Positions 22,400-36,001 are shown, counted from the first letter of the stretch. The stretch: 64,000 nucleotides of DNA from Sclerurus mexicanus (GCA_013396755.1 VWZF01006010.1:972797-1036796), one strand, 5' to 3'. Numbers and translations: made by a program. Notes: a model not told the origin generated them from the letters alone.

Positions 22400-25069
22400 A
22401 GTACAAGGCAGAGTATAATTTTACTTTAAATCCGTACATAATGTTTAAAAAACTGAAACCCAGAGCTGTTAAGACACATCAGAATTTAAGAGGAAGTTCT
22501 GTAGCCTTGCATTTGAAAAGGCATCTTGAAGGATTTGACATTTTCGTGTGTCAAAAAGGTTAAATGAATACCTGATAATCATGCAGCTGAACACTGGCAT
22601 CCATTTGATAAAAATGTAAAGGTATTTGGAAACTACAGGGGATCAAAGAGCAGTGAAAACATTTCATTTATATGTTGAAAAGCCAATGTGATGTCACACT
22701 TTTAAAATGCCTTGTGAACAAGGCCTCAGAAGGAAAAAAAAATTGTTGCAGAGGCTTATTAGCAGCTTTATTAGACACTGACAGGAACCCCAGCTTGGAA
22801 AGAAAATAAGAATGATAAATAAAATAGAATTTTTTTGGCCCTGCTCCAGAAAGTCAGAACTCATCAGAAAGAACATTATTTTTCCACAAAACATCAAAAT
22901 TTCAAGGGGGCTTCAGCTCAATCTGGTGTCTCCCCACAAACAACACACCTTATAGAAGAAGCATGACTCTTAAAAAAAGGAGTTAAGTGTTAATAATCTC
23001 TCCCAAGCATTTTAAACTCTCCCAAGGCCAAGCTATCAGAGAGTTTTAATGCATTTGTTGGTATCCTGCCCCTGGGAGGTGGGGAAGGGCTCTGTATCCA
23101 TGCTGTATTCCTCTGTGTGCATATGTTTTGTAGACAGTGATATGAAACCAGAAGTATCTTTGCAGTGGAAGAGCTTGCGGTGGATCCAAGGTTGGCCTCC
23201 ATTTCCCACATTTTCTCTTCTCCACTTTCCACGTCCATCTCTTCAGCAATCCCAGTTAAAATGGACCTGTTTATACGAAGGGAGCTGATTTGGGCCAACC
23301 ACAGTGTGATGTGCATAACTTGCTGCCATCAGCACTGCAATTCTGCTTCCATTCAACCCTGCATTGCTTATTTCTACTTCACCCAACCTCACCTCTACCT
23401 CCTCAGAAATACAGCCCAGCCTGATGCAAGCAGAAGACAGAAAGGGAACTAGAGATTAGGGAATCAAACTTTTAATTAACATCTCATATTCCAATTGAGT
23501 GTTAGCTTCTTAAATTGTTGGTGTTTAACGGTGTAAGTATTTTCTGGTCTCCCAGCAAGGTTTGGAAATAAGAACTGGTAGAGGCTAATGATGCAGGCAA
23601 ATATGCACCTCATTGACATAAAAAAGGATATTACAGCTATTTCTTACTGAGAGGTAAGTTTCTCTAAGGCTGAATGAGCAAAATGACAGTGCTCTAAATA
23701 GATTGCCCTGTTAGTTTGGCATTAAGCTCACTTGTGGATCTTCAGCTTTTTTTCATGGAAAGATGTTAGCACCATAATACAAGCCTAGTGTTGCAGGACC
23801 CCAGACATCTGAGATCCAAGATCCAGCAGCCAGTCCTGTTTTCCTGTAGCACTGCACAGGGAGACTGGATTCCTCTGCATCCTGTTTTCATGTGCCCTTC
23901 ACCCAGCACAAGGTAGCAGAAGGGTTTCTCTGTCTTCTGAGAACTGAAGGTCTTGAAGCCCCTCAATCCACCCTAAAGAAGGAACACAGGTCCATCCTCC
24001 AAAAGACATGAGCAGAGTTTTCTTTCCACTTTAGAGCAATGCTGTAGCACTCACATTTGTTCTTTCTGTGTTATTTAACAGCAGTGCTGGGATCAGTGCT
24101 TTCCTCAAAGCAAGAGGTATGTCACTCATGTCTGTAACTCCAAGCTTCAGAAGGAAAGGTCTTCACCCCTTGTGTCAAAAGAAGAGAGAAGCACAATCTT
24201 CATTGACCCATTAGGTAAAGCACAAGAGGGCTGTGGTCTGCTCTGACTTCACTGGGAAAAGGGAGATCTGGGTTCCTCTGACTGCTTCTGTGTCTGTTAA
24301 ATTTAAAGTGTGTGACCAGCTCTTGGAGGAAGATCACAACCAGACCTGGACCCCAGATGGACTTCGGTGCAGATTCCAGCAGCAGAGAACAATTCTTGCC
24401 TTTCATGTTTATATTCTTACTGCAAGAGTCAGTTCCTACTCTTTTCACCCTCCAATAGTACCTTTTGTCAGTGGGTCTGCTGAGAGAGTAGATAACCTTT
24501 TATTCAGATCAATATCTGAACTGAATCACCACACAGTGATGATGAAAAAGGTGAGGAAGGGTAAGTCAACAGCCTTAAGTCAGCTTGGGCTTCACAGGTC
24601 TGGTGAATTTGCCTGGCAGAAAACTCATCTCCACCAGATCCTGCACTGTCTCAGCTGCAGCTGCAGCTGAAATCCCAGTATTGCAAAGCCTGGAGTAAAA
24701 TTCCTGTTGTGAGAATAAGTGTGTGTAATAATAAGTGTGTATAATAAGTGTGTATATACTTCCATATAGCATGAGAGATTCTGCTGGAAATTTCACCAGT
24801 GATTTTATTTACATCTGTGTCAGTGAGGTCAGAATATTATCCAAAACATTGCTGGTTTTGTGTTGGCTAGCGAAAACGTTCACACTCTAACTAAATCTCT
24901 CTTATAAATCACCTTGACAGTCCTCATAATTCAACATAATAGGGTTCCTTGCAGAAAGAATTGTCTTTCAGCTGATGCAAGAGGATGGACAAGATAACCT
25001 ACGTTTTATGTCTATGAAAAATTCTATTCTTGACTCTTTTCTTATTCCTCTGTGACTCCACCCATCCAG
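22400..25069. other. Non-coding stretch, no gene seen
   Basis: No gene is supported. The 145-codon plus frame at 24233-24670 has no recognisable motif and no convincing splice or promoter context. It also crosses CAGCTGCAGCTG repeats near its end. Confidence 0.45.
24713..24758. repeat. Short tandem repeat, AATAAGTGTGTAT-type
   Basis: Three imperfect copies of a ~13-16-base unit (AATAAGTGTGTGTAAT, AATAAGTGTGTAT, AATAAGTGTGTATAT) lie head to tail. Confidence 0.8.
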
Positions 25070-25480
25070 GAGCAGTTATATCCTGATCATTAAGGAGATT
25101 TCTCTCCATTAGCTCCCCAGATCTCTTTGCTAATCAGTAAGTTGTGGTACTCTCCTACTTCACATTTTCTCTCTTTATATGCTTTGTTCTAAGGCTCATT
25201 ATTCTACATTTATCTGCAGCAAACTGAATTTGTCATCTTTTTGCCCAATTACTTCAATGATCTAAGACCTTCTGTGTCTTGACTGCATTGTTCTTCGTTG
25301 TTTATCTCTCCTCACCAATTGCTGTCACCCAGAAATCTTGCTTTCAATAATTTCCAAGTCATGTCTGCAAATAATAAAGTATTTAAAGAGCCATGGTATA
25401 ACATTCTCAGTGAAATGCCTTCTCACTTGAGACACAGAAAATAAACACAGTTTCTGTATGTTTTACACATCTTAGTCTGA
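25070..25480 (-). repeat. Very old L3/CR1-like LINE 3' relic
   Basis: On the plus strand, CATTATTCTACATTTATCTGCA..AACTGAATTTGTCATCTTTTTGCCCAATTACTTC (25198-25257), TCTAAGACCTTCTG and CAAGTCATGTCTGCAAATAATAAAGTATTTAAA (25358-25386) follow the order of a widespread old amniote L3/CR1 3' segment read in reverse. Similarity is low and judged by eye, so boundaries are approximate. Confidence 0.4.
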
Positions 25481-27302
25481 TGCCTTCCTGTCACTCTCTG
25501 CTACCTGCAGCCTTCAAATGTAAAATGGCACATATTGAAGCTGCCAATGCAAACATTAATTTATGAGCTGACTACCTCAGGGCCATAAATCAAAGGAATA
25601 TTTTCCACCTAACTGGACTTCCTAGGTTGGAAAATAACCCTGTGAGTACATTGACGGCCGTGAGACTTAGAAATCATGCAGATCTTTTCTGCCAACTCCA
25701 ATGACAGGGAAGAGGAGCAGTGTGGTGACTTTGTGCAGAGCTTCAATTTCCTGGCTAGCTGAAAAAAATCCCTTCTCCTCACTGGTATGGCATCTTCTAG
25801 GATAAAGCCATGCTGGTCAGGTCAAGCTCTTCCTCATTCTCAAGGCAGCATCTCTGCAAAACTTCTGAGAGAGCTTGTGACTGCACCAAGTGCCAGCCAG
25901 AACAAAATGTTCAGAAGTTTCTCCAAAAAGTGTACCAACATCGCTAGTTTGGACTAACAGATTTGAATTACATTTTGCCACCCACCAGATCAGCACAGAT
26001 CACTGCACTGCTCTTTTACAGTATGAACAGACTAGCACAAACTTTGGATAAGCAGCACTAAGCCACTAGAAAAGCTAATAAAACAAAAACCAAAACATCT
26101 GCCATGACAGCATCCTTTCTTCTAAGATTATTTTCCTCCTCCCTTGCCCTACAGATATTCAATATAGAAAATTGTCTAACATCTTCATTCCTAATTTCTT
26201 ACTCCAAAAATTCCATTTAACACATGGATTAGTGGTGGGTAGATGATCCAGTCAGTACAACTACATTGGAAGATAACTCAGCTGCCAGTTCACTTCTGGA
26301 TCCTGGTCCTTACACTATTCAAAAGGCATAAAGAGCTCACCAAGAAGAGAGACAGAGGAGGACCACTAGGTCATGCCTTCCCACCATAGTAACAATAGGT
26401 AGCTATAGGGAAGCTGAGAGCTCAGCACATTTCCTTGGCAGCTCTGTTTGGCTGCTTCTGCCCTAAAAAGTGAGCAAGTGGGATGAGCAACCCATTGCTG
26501 GAATCTAATTTGGCTCCAGGTTACAGTTCATGAAAAGTCTGGAGCTTCAAATTGATCTGAAGGTATCAAGTCTCATAAAAACGTGATCAGTTACAAGAAG
26601 TTTATCTAAGAGAGAAACAATATTTTCTGGCCACAAGGCACCTGATTTTGAGAACAGAAAAGATACCTTTCTAAGGGTTTTCCAGGAGAACCTGCTTTAT
26701 AGTTTTGAAAGAAGTGCTCCAGCAAGTTGAAGCTCCTTGAAAACTTTAGGACTAATCTATAATATATCTACAGTGCCTTTTATAATAGAATTTTTAGTAT
26801 TTCTCAGAGGTAAGTGAAGACTATCACCTTTCTACTAAAGATGGATATCCTGGCTAGAGCTGTAGTGTAGATCAGGATTTGCCTTGGAAGTGAATTTCTC
26901 AGTCATACTTGCTGCACTTCCCTGTACAAAATGGAATTTCATTTAGGATTAAACTGGACCAAAAGACATTCCTTGGGAATGCAGCTCAGGCACTTGAGGC
27001 CCAAATGGTAATCTATGAGATCAGTCTATAGGCACATTGATGTAAAACTCTCCACTTTTGTACTGTGTGGATGTCAGATATGCAGCTTGGGTTGCTTATT
27101 ATTTTATTGCTATGCTGGCAATTTGGATCTGAACTCCTATTTCCCAAGAGCACGCACCTATAAGGTGGTTGCCCCCTCCTGATGGTTTGCACACTGACAT
27201 GTAAAAAATCCCTGTCAGAATAGACCAGCCAGGACACGGTGTTGTGAGGACTGTGGAGTCTTCTGAACTTTATGAAAAATGTGAGACAAATTAGGGAAGG
27301 AT
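25481..27302. other. Non-coding stretch, no gene seen
   Basis: No exon, RNA gene or repeat family could be supported. Confidence 0.5.
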
Positions 27303-27331
27303 GGGGGGTGGAGGGGAGTGAGGGGGTGGGG
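27303..27331 (+). other. G-quadruplex-type motif
   Basis: Four G runs (6, 4, 5 and 4 G) are separated by loops of 4, 5 and 1 bases within 29 bases on the plus strand. This meets the usual four-run, loop 1-7 criterion. Whether it folds or matters in vivo is unknown. Confidence 0.75.
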
Positions 27332-30300
27332 AAGGATAAAGAAGTTATAAAGGGAAATCAGAAGGACACTGAAGTAATGAATAAAAATTTGGATGCATGA
27401 GGGAGCGTGAAAGTGCAGTAAACAGTAGAAAGAGCTATGGGAAAGATCAAGTGGCAGGTAGGGGAGCAAGTTCTCTCTTGACCATCAGAGAAGAGGATAC
27501 ATTTTGAGGTAATTTCTGTTCTTTGTGAATAGACAAAAAAGGTTATTTTATTTTCAAAAGCACTATGTTATTCTGGCCATGGACAGTACAGCCTTCCCGA
27601 CTTTCAAAAGTCAGGAAGAGCATAGCCTGGGTTAGCCAAACTCATGAGTTTTGGATGCCTGTTTCATGGAAAATGGAGCAGCACCGACACACACAAACAT
27701 ATACACAAACACCAGAGTAACTCACCACAAATTCTGAGCACTTCAACCTTCCACCTATTCTTCACTCTGCTCCCACTGACCATCATATTTAAATCAGGTT
27801 GCAAAGACTTCCACTGGAGAAACCACGTCAAAACTATTAATTTTCTTTCCCTGGAACACCCCAGCCCATATTTTGCAGCTTTACAAATAACAAATAATCT
27901 TCACCTGTGAAGCCCAAGAGCAGGCAACAGTTGCAGTAGAGTAGAAGTTTGAGACACATCCTTCACTTGTGGAGACCAATAAGTGAGATCTTTCGCCATC
28001 TGCAGCAGTCCATTGCAGTCTCAATTATTCCTCAAGCTTCCAAGTTTACAATACCATGGCTGAAGGGCACTTCCACATAAAAAGCATGAGAAGATATTTT
28101 CCACTCCTTCCTTGACACCCTGCACAAACTCTCAGAGCCATGATGATTGTTTACATCATTCTGAGCAGCGGTATTAGAATAATGAACATTATAAAGTTAC
28201 TGACGAATCTGTTGAAGCTGCTAGAAACGCCTAGAACTGGTCAGTACTTCTGAATCATAAATCAAGCCTTTCCACATATTTGTTTTAGGGCAAAGTGTGG
28301 AGTTACTAAAATGACTGGCAAACCCCAGCATCTGCACACAGCATTCATTCGAAACCGAAGACTGTTTCCCTCCCAACCCTCCTAATGGAAAAAGGAAGCG
28401 GGAGCAAAGCTCTTCCCTCTTCTTCCCCTCCTCCCTCTGGCAGTCAGGGCTGGTAGAACACGCAGCAGAGACATGCTGCATCCCATTAAGGGTTGTAGCA
28501 GCAAACAGACCCTTCAGCAACACCAGGGATTGTCATGTTCTCAAGTGCAGCAGCTAACAAACAGCTGAGAAGTTTCTGGATGAGCAGTTCACAGAGGCTG
28601 AAACAGAAGTTACCAATTTGGTCAGACTTCCCACCGTCTGTCACCAGGGATCCCTTCTCCCCTGCCCTCACCTCACACAGGTGCTGCCCAGCTCCCCCAG
28701 CACTGAAATGCAAAGGCAACTGAGAGATCAGGGGAGCACAAGCCATGTGTCAGCAGGCCAGGGAATCTGCTGGTTGTGTATCTGCACCCCCAGCCTCTCA
28801 CTGACTTACAGAACTGCCCATTCTTTATTGCCACCCTTAGCAGGTCTTTAGGAAGTATCTCTGTGGGTTGACTGTTGTTTGCTCTTTTTTTGGCTTTTGG
28901 AGGAGAATGTCCAAGAACAGCTATTTCTTGTGCTGAGGAGGTAGATGTATGTCCAACTCTAAAGGAACAGCATTTCTCTGCAAGCATTTCTCAGCCCAGA
29001 TTTTGCAGTGAAAGCCATTTCTTCTGGCATCTCTGCAGTTCTTGCTTTCCCTGCCTGTTGGAGAAGAGAGGATCATCCTCATGCTTGGCTCTTTCTGGGG
29101 CTCACACAGGGATCAGAAACTGGGCAAGGGACGGCATTCAATTTAGCAGGCTTAGGAGAAAGAAAAATGTAGAAGCTTAAGACAATATTGGTGCTTCACC
29201 AATTTCTTCTGCAGTGCCATTTTAGCTTTTTGAGCACTAGGTAATGTCCAACACGAAAGCAGATGGGGGAGGGAAGCTCAATGCATATGCAGAGAGTGAC
29301 TACCTGCAGGCTTTCCTGCTGTTAATAAGGCATAGCCAAGTTAATTTAACAAGCCTATTAGTTCAGAGCATCAGCAGAATTTGAATCTAGGAAGTCCAGA
29401 ATCACAACATGAACTGATACTTGAATTTGGTTGTCATACTCCACCACTCCTTAGACATATAATTTAACAGTAGGAAAACTCACTTAAGTTTATATGGGTC
29501 CAGGTCTTATATTTCCCCCCTAGAACCAATTTCCATGATAATTCTCCAAATATTTAAACACTTATCCTTTTCTCTTTTTTTAAATTACATTAATTTATTT
29601 TAGAGAAGGCTCTTTTCCTATCACAGAAATATGAGTATTTGTTTTAAAATGCCAGTTTATATAGCATTTTACATTTTTCTCTTAATCCTTGCACAATAAA
29701 AATTTCCACTGGCACCTCACTGCATCTGGCTAGCTTGATACTTCCATGGGTTTACAATTTCTTTCTTCTTTTTCTTATTCCGTTTGAGAAGCTGGAATTG
29801 GCCTGAAATCCCTAGTAGCTCAAGTTAATTTGGGAAAAAATAGTGTCAAACATTCCACCCAGAAATTATGTTAAACAAATGTTCAGGCAAGTAATTTCTC
29901 CCTCTAAATATTTCATCATGACAGATTCCCAGGACACTTTACTGCTGAAGCCCTTCAGTACTGGACTCATCAATACTTCAGACAAAATTCATCTCCACTG
30001 ACTTTTCCTGTCCAGAGTGTAGAGCGTTTAACCTCCCATGGAGAGCTTGGAGTTCAGGATAGCTCTGACCAAAGATGATCATTTCACCAACAATGCTGAA
30101 ATATATCATATCCTGAGCTCTACTGACCATATGGATCAGCTCTGCCCTATTGTTAGAGGACGTGTGGCTTTCTCAGGTGGGGATGGAGGTGGCTGAAATG
30201 TATTTTAACCCATTTAGCTACATGTATTTTAGATAGTTGTACACCCAGTCCTGCCAACCAGGAGACACAGTGAGGGAGTAGAGCCCACTCAGGGTGGGTG

Positions 30301-30594
30301 GTATCTTAGTGTGCAGCCTCCAATATATCCCTTCTGAGTATGTGCAAACAGATATTTCAGCAGCTAATAATTAAAATTAATGGGGATGAATTTTAATAGG
30401 AGTAGCAGAAGGCACATTCCTGGCACAAGGGGAATATCATGTCTGCTGTGGAACATCTGGATGTGCGACTCCCCAACAAATCTCAGGAAACTGGGCAAAA
30501 AGAGCAGTTTTTCCATTTCCCTGCTACATTTTACAGCAAAGTAATTTTTGCTGAAATTAAGGCAGAGGTTTTTTGGGGAAAGGAATAATATTAA
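27332..30594. other. Non-coding stretch, no gene seen
   Basis: No gene is supported. Several overlapping frames at 28221-29180 on both strands coincide with a locally more GC-rich patch but show no motifs and no consistent splice signals. GAATTTGAATCTAGGAAGTCC at ~29379 is weakly MIR-like. Confidence 0.45.
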
Positions 30595-30703
30595 AAAACC
30601 CTCAAACTAACCAACCCAGCCAAAAGCAAAACCAACAAACCCCCCCCCCAGAAAACCAAAAACAAACAAAAAACCAAACCAAAACCAACCAACCAAACAA
30701 AAA
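30595..30703. repeat. A/C-only low-complexity tract
   Basis: The plus strand is almost entirely A and C over ~110 bases, with CCAA/CAAA units and a C10 run at 30640-30649. The complementary G/T strand gives a spurious hydrophobic minus-strand frame at 30591-31031 whose C-terminal end is a string of Leu, Val, Phe and Gly. That frame is not called as a gene. Confidence 0.85.
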
Positions 30704-33700
30704 GCTCATAAATAGGCAGACAGAATATTTCCACCAAAGCAGTTAAAGTTGTTCCATGACTGTATGAAATTCTGGCAAAGCTTTTGAAAAGAGTGGTCGT
30801 GTAGAAGGGACAGTGTTGGGAACCCCTATGGGCTGCACTGTCAGCTCCGACTGTGTTGTTCCCAAATAAAGACCCAGTTAAGATTTGCAGCCCAACATTT
30901 AAACTGCTCTCATTTGCTCCTTCATTTTGAAAGTGACTTTTCCACACACGAGAGGTTAATAATAAGATACTGGAAAGGGTGCAGAAGGTGATTGCACAGC
31001 TTAGGTTAAACCAAGATTCACTGGTACACAATCATTTGCTGCTGGAATTGCATTCAAGTGTATTTGTATTTGATTGCCCGGGTTTTCTTCCACGGCTCCT
31101 TTGAAAGGTTGTTCCACTACCTGTGGTGAGGGTGAAATGAATGGGATGTGATATTTAAAAATACTGGGAAAACCACTAATAAAGGATCTTTTTTATTATG
31201 TATTTAATGAGATAAAGATCGGCATAGATAATCACAGTTAGGGACCTTCCTTAGCCTGAAAGAACATAGTTTTTAAAATTAAATAAATAGATTTTACTGT
31301 GGAAAACCCACCATCTTGCAAGTTTGTGGGAGACTTTACTTACAATTGAACTCACCTAGGGAACTGCTATCTTTAGTTTTATTCAGCCTTGAAACAGCTT
31401 CTCGTTATAGGATGGATAGGCAGGGACTTTTCTTGAGCCCCAGCCATGTGATCGCTGCTGCCTGTTGTGGCATTTGCTTATCAGTGCCTGCCTAAATGTC
31501 CTCCAAGCCTTAACTGCTCCCTGATACTTTTTAATCAAGACTTCCTGAGTTCTTGCTCCTAGTCCGATCAGAGAATGCGCCTGTATATGTTATGTGCGCA
31601 TCAGCTGGTGTCCGTAGAACCAATCTTATACTTAGGCCCTTGATATGTGTAAGGAGGTTATGGGGGCACACATAGAAAAGATGTCTAAAGATATGGATGA
31701 AGATAATACCAAACTTTCCCTGCCAGAGAGAAAGAAGAGGCCACCTCTATTTTTTTGAATGAAAGTTTCATTAACCATGAATCTCATCACCTCAATGTCT
31801 TCATTTTACCCCCCATTCACCGTCTCACTAACCTGGGTTTTGAGAATGCTGGCAAGCTCTCCTGTGCCCCAAGACAAGCAGTCCTACCTAGTGTCCTACA
31901 CACATCTATTTGCTACAGGCCTTGCTGGTATCACAATATGTAGGACTCCAGAGATACCGAGCTCTCTGTGTTACTGTGGGACATTTAGTTGCACAGATTC
32001 TTCTCTCTTTGTTGTACAGAACTCATGAGAGCAGAGGCATCTGATTTACTTGGTTTTCCTCCAGAAGGGCATATTTTGGTATGGGATATTGTTCTTTTAT
32101 TGGCATCCATCAGGATGTTGCTGTCAGAAGCAGCTAAGGACCTTGAGACAGTTACTAGCGGAGCCTCAGAAGTTGTTGCCTCTCTCATAATGCTGTACCT
32201 AGCAATGTTTTCCATGGCAATTAAGAGAACATAGCATATTTTCGTTCTGTTTCTCTACTGTTTTCAGAACCGAGAGACCCAAAGCTTGATATCTATTTGT
32301 CAACATTCAGCCTGTACCTGAGTGGACAGAGCTGACAGATACGTGTCATCACATTGACCACTACCAGGCTGAGCTGAGCCACGAGCTCAGCGTGTCACGG
32401 AAGAGTGACCTCCAGTATGAAACCAAATGGTCTGTTTTCAATTTAGGAAAAAATCCCACTATGTAATTATGGAGATTCACAAGCTCTGGGTGAGGTCTTG
32501 CCTTTTTAAAGAGCTCTGTGATCTGGAAAGCTATGGAGGGAGCAACAGGTTAAATGAACAGGCAACAGCTACTAAAATGCAGCCTGAATAGATAAAAGAT
32601 AACACATGATGGAGGTGAATCTCCACTTTAAAAAAGTTTAGCCCTAAATACGTCCTTGACTATGTCAAAGAACTTCACAGAGCCAGAAGTTTTTTCCCTT
32701 TAACGTTTTTCTTTTAGCTAAAATTATCCTGGTACTGTATCATTATATTATCACAATTGAGTATTTTCTCTTTCCCTCTCTCTCTCTCATGCACAAAATC
32801 AATAGAAAGAAATATTGAAAATGTCCTATTTTCCTTCTTATTATAAAAAGACTTTTGCAGCAGCCAGAGTTTGTGGGGCTTATGATTAAACAACACTGCT
32901 AACTGGACCTAGACACATAGGGATATGAAATACAACAAAAGGTTGAAAATTATAACTGAATTTAGGGCTGTCTGAGCCTTGATTTTTCAATTCTGAATCC
33001 TTTTTTGAGTCTCTCATGGCCAGTGAAACAAGTTAATGGGGCTAGAAAATGAAAAGTCTTTTTTCTGTTTTGTCTTTTAATAATTTAAGGGCACCTCCAG
33101 CAACCAAAACAAATATATTTATCATTGCACACAAAGCCTTTAGGCGTGAACTCTAAAGAGGCACATTAGTGTCAATGCATCTGGTACACTGTCACTTTCC
33201 AGTTTAGCTTAACTCTTGCTTCTCCTTTCTCCCTAGCACTTGTTTCTGAAGAAACACTGTCTGCTGCTTTTTTTTTTTCAGAAAAGAAAAAGAAGTTAAA
33301 CAAATATTATTTATATAAAAATATACAGGCATGCAGAAATCCCTTGGGAAAATTAAATAGTTTGACTATGCAGAAGATCAGGTTCAACAATTATAATGGA
33401 TGCACTTGATATGAGACCTGTGAAATAACAGTGCTCTTTCACTTCACATCAGTCTGTTTGCATGTGGGCAGTGTGGTTTTAATCACTATTATGAAAAAAT
33501 GATACAGATGCACAAGAAAATATCCCCTGGAAGGAATTTTCCCGGATTAAGTAATACGTGAAGGATTAGAGCAGCAGCCGTGTTGTAGGCAACAGGACTG
33601 CAAGCTTAAATCTGAAAGGAATGAAAAGATATAGCTATGCATAAGAATCCTTACGTTCAATATCTCTTCAAAAAGCCACATTTCATGGTGGAATTATATT

Positions 33701-33857
33701 ATGGGCATCAGCTTGGGGCAACGTTTCTTTTGCATCATTACATCCATCAGCCCACTCCAGCTCATGAAACAAGTCAAGTCAGCAGTAAATGGGAAAAATT
33801 ACTGCTCTGCATGTTAGTAAACAGTCTTGGAAAGGTGGATTCCTGAGAACTCATAAA
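30704..33857. other. Non-coding stretch, no gene seen
   Basis: There is a CT-rich patch at about 32770-32790 and a poly-T run near 33270. A CCCAAATAAAGAC phrase at ~30862 looks like a polyadenylation-type signal but has no supporting element around it. No gene was recognised. Confidence 0.45.
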
Positions 33858-33988
33858 GCCATTTTTACAGAAGGAAAAATAAAGGCAGAGCATCTGGGAC
33901 AAGGTCATGCGGTAAGTCATCGCTCAAGGCAGACTGAGGTGTCAGCGCTTTTGGCTCCCAAAGCCGTGCTTTGACTAGTCAACCAAAC
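33858..33988 (+). repeat. Ancient MIR-type (CORE) SINE relic
   Basis: This is the best of the MIR-like matches. The order is GCCATTTTTACAGAAGG, AAATAAAGGCAGAG, GGGACAAGGTCATGCGGTAAGTCAT (for CCCAAGGTCACACAGTAAGT.A), then TTTTGGCTCCCAAAGCCGTGCTTTGACTA (for ..CTGGCTCCAGAGCCCGTGCTCTTAAC). The whole 3' half of MIR is covered without large gaps. Birds keep few recognisable MIR copies, so the degree of preservation is of some note. Confidence 0.65.
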
Positions 33989-35897
33989 CCTCCCGTTCAG
34001 CAAGAAGTGAAATGTTAATGTCTCAAGAACGGGGCGAGTTTACCTTGGCACATCAGCAACACAGCAGGTTAATCAGGGTAACACCTGCACAAGGTGCTCT
34101 CCCAGAAGCCAAGGGATGCTGAACTGCAGCTGCAGTCTCGTGATGAATATGCAAGGGTCAGGGAGCCCAGCAGGCTCGGAGTGTCCAGAACCCAGCCTGC
34201 CCCAAAGTGGGTAGCCCACAGGGGAACAGCATATCAGCATCTACAAGGAGTCTCTCTCTAAAACACAGGAGCAGAAAAATCACCCCAAGCACATGCCCAT
34301 TTTCATCCAGCAGACATTTGTGAGCAAACTCAGTGCAGCGCAGTCCCGGAGCCAGGACATGCCTGGGAGGACTGATTTTGCTGTCTTTAGCCCTAGTTTC
34401 AGCAATCAGTTCTCTTGGTTTCTGTGGCATCAGCCATTATTTACCTTACTGTGAAAGAAGCAGCAACACAGAGGAGGTTTTCACTTTCCCACTGGAGTCC
34501 TGTCTTGGACACCATCTCGCAGCCAGGCAGAATTATCAATCTCTTCTCCTGAAATGTCTCTTCTCAGGGCTGGAAATCTTGAGATGCTGAAGGTCAGGAG
34601 ATTTAAGGTACATTGGCAGAGCTCTGTATCTCCAGCTTGCATTATTCTGGGTGCTGGCCAATGCTATCCGTCTCTTGCCAAAAAGGAATAGCTATTATGG
34701 CATTGATTTTCTGCCACAAAAAAAACAAAGAGAGTGACTTCTAGTTAAATGCAACAGTAGAAAGTGCTCCAGCCTTTTGCTGCAAAAAAAGGCTGTGTCT
34801 TGGTCTGTGGTGGCTGAGTCTGGACTGAAATATTTTCAACAGCAGTTCTGCACGCAGGAATTAGAAACAGGCAGCAGAAACAACCAGGACACAAAGAGCA
34901 GATTTTAGAAGTTGTTACAGATTGATCCCAAATCAGATCAGAGGCTCTCAGTGACAGCACAGAAATGGCTAGAAAGCTAATACTTGTGCTGGAATGCTAA
35001 CATTCCACAGCAGGTTCAGATCTGTAGGTTGCATCCTTCATAGATGGATAGGGCCACACCGCAGCAGTGATTTTTTTCAGTGTGTCTCTCTGATGAAAAT
35101 TTTATCTCCTTATTAACAAACATAAGCCCATTCCAGGCTCAAACACTTCAGCTTTAAACAAACAAACAAAGCCCATAGTGACAGTAAACATTAAACAGTC
35201 ACTAAGTAATTCCTAAGCTTAGTTGACGATCCAGATCACTTGGCTTCTGAGAATATATTTTCTTGCTGGTACTCCCACCCTGTTTTGGGTAAGAATGTAC
35301 ATAATCCAACTTTTTGGTTTTATATTTGGCGTGTCTTTTTTTTTTTTTTCCCAGGGCTTGGCCAGAGTGCAGAGGAAGGAAAAGTAAAAAAGAGATGGAG
35401 AGAGAGAGCCTTGTCAGTAAAACACAGGAGACAGCTAACCTGCTCTGAACCTTAAATAATCATCTACTTCAATTCAGTTTGAGCCATTGAGGACATGAAG
35501 GGTCATGTTTTATTCTTATTTCCACAGAGTCAAAGAAGTCAGTGATAGCTTAAGCTCACATTCTACAAGCTGAAAATGAACCTGAATTCATTGCATCCAA
35601 AAGCAGCTTAATCCATTAAAAAAAAAAAAAAAAGGAGATAATTAATTTAAAAATTCACAGTGATTTCTGATGCTTGTGGTTTGCAAAAAATGTTGGACCT
35701 ATGCCACAGAACACTGAAAACATGAATACAAACAGCGCTTTAACTCACATGACCCCCAGTTTAGGAGGATGCTTCTGGGTGGCTTTGTCCAGAATAGATA
35801 AAATCACCCTCTCTTAATCACTTAAGTTATTCCTCAGACACTCAAGACAAGCTGTGTTTCCGAGCTCCTTTACTGTTCCAAATGAAATCCAGTTTTG
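33989..35897. other. Non-coding stretch with homopolymer runs
   Basis: A T14 run (35336-35349) and an A16 run (35618-35633) are present. The 85-codon plus frame at 34333-34590 begins with a hydrophobic stretch that mimics a signal peptide but has no other support. No gene is called. Confidence 0.45.
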
Positions 35898-36001
35898 TGC
35901 ACATGGTGTGATTTTTGGAGCTGTGCTCTGCAGGGCTGGGAGTTGGACTCAATGATCCTTGTGTGTGCCTTCCAACTCAGGATATCCTATGATTCTGTGA
36001 T
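35898..36001 (+). repeat. CR1 LINE, 3' end fragment (GGATATTCTATGA type)
   Basis: Short CR1 end with landmarks GGTGTGATTTTTGGAG, CTCTGCAGGGCTGGGAGTTGG, ACTCAATGATCCTTGTG, TTCCAACTCAGGATATCC and the tail TATGATTCTGTGATT. The 'CAACTCAGGATAT' ending differs from the 'CAACCCAAGCCATT' ending of most copies here, so it belongs to another CR1 subfamily. Confidence 0.9.

Noticed and set aside
24233..24670. 145-codon plus frame
   Set aside because: No motif and no splice, promoter or CpG support. Such lengths are expected by chance in 64 kb over six frames.
30840..30875. CCCAAATAAAGAC as an LTR R-region signal
   Set aside because: No TG...CA boundaries, TATA-like box or target duplication could be found around it.
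30591..31031. 146-codon minus frame with a hydrophobic, membrane-like end
   Set aside because: The hydrophobic end is the translation of a G/T-only low-complexity tract. The rest shows no family features.
34333..34590. Signal-peptide-like start of an 85-codon frame
   Set aside because: A hydrophobic run alone is not evidence, and no conserved residues or gene structure follow.
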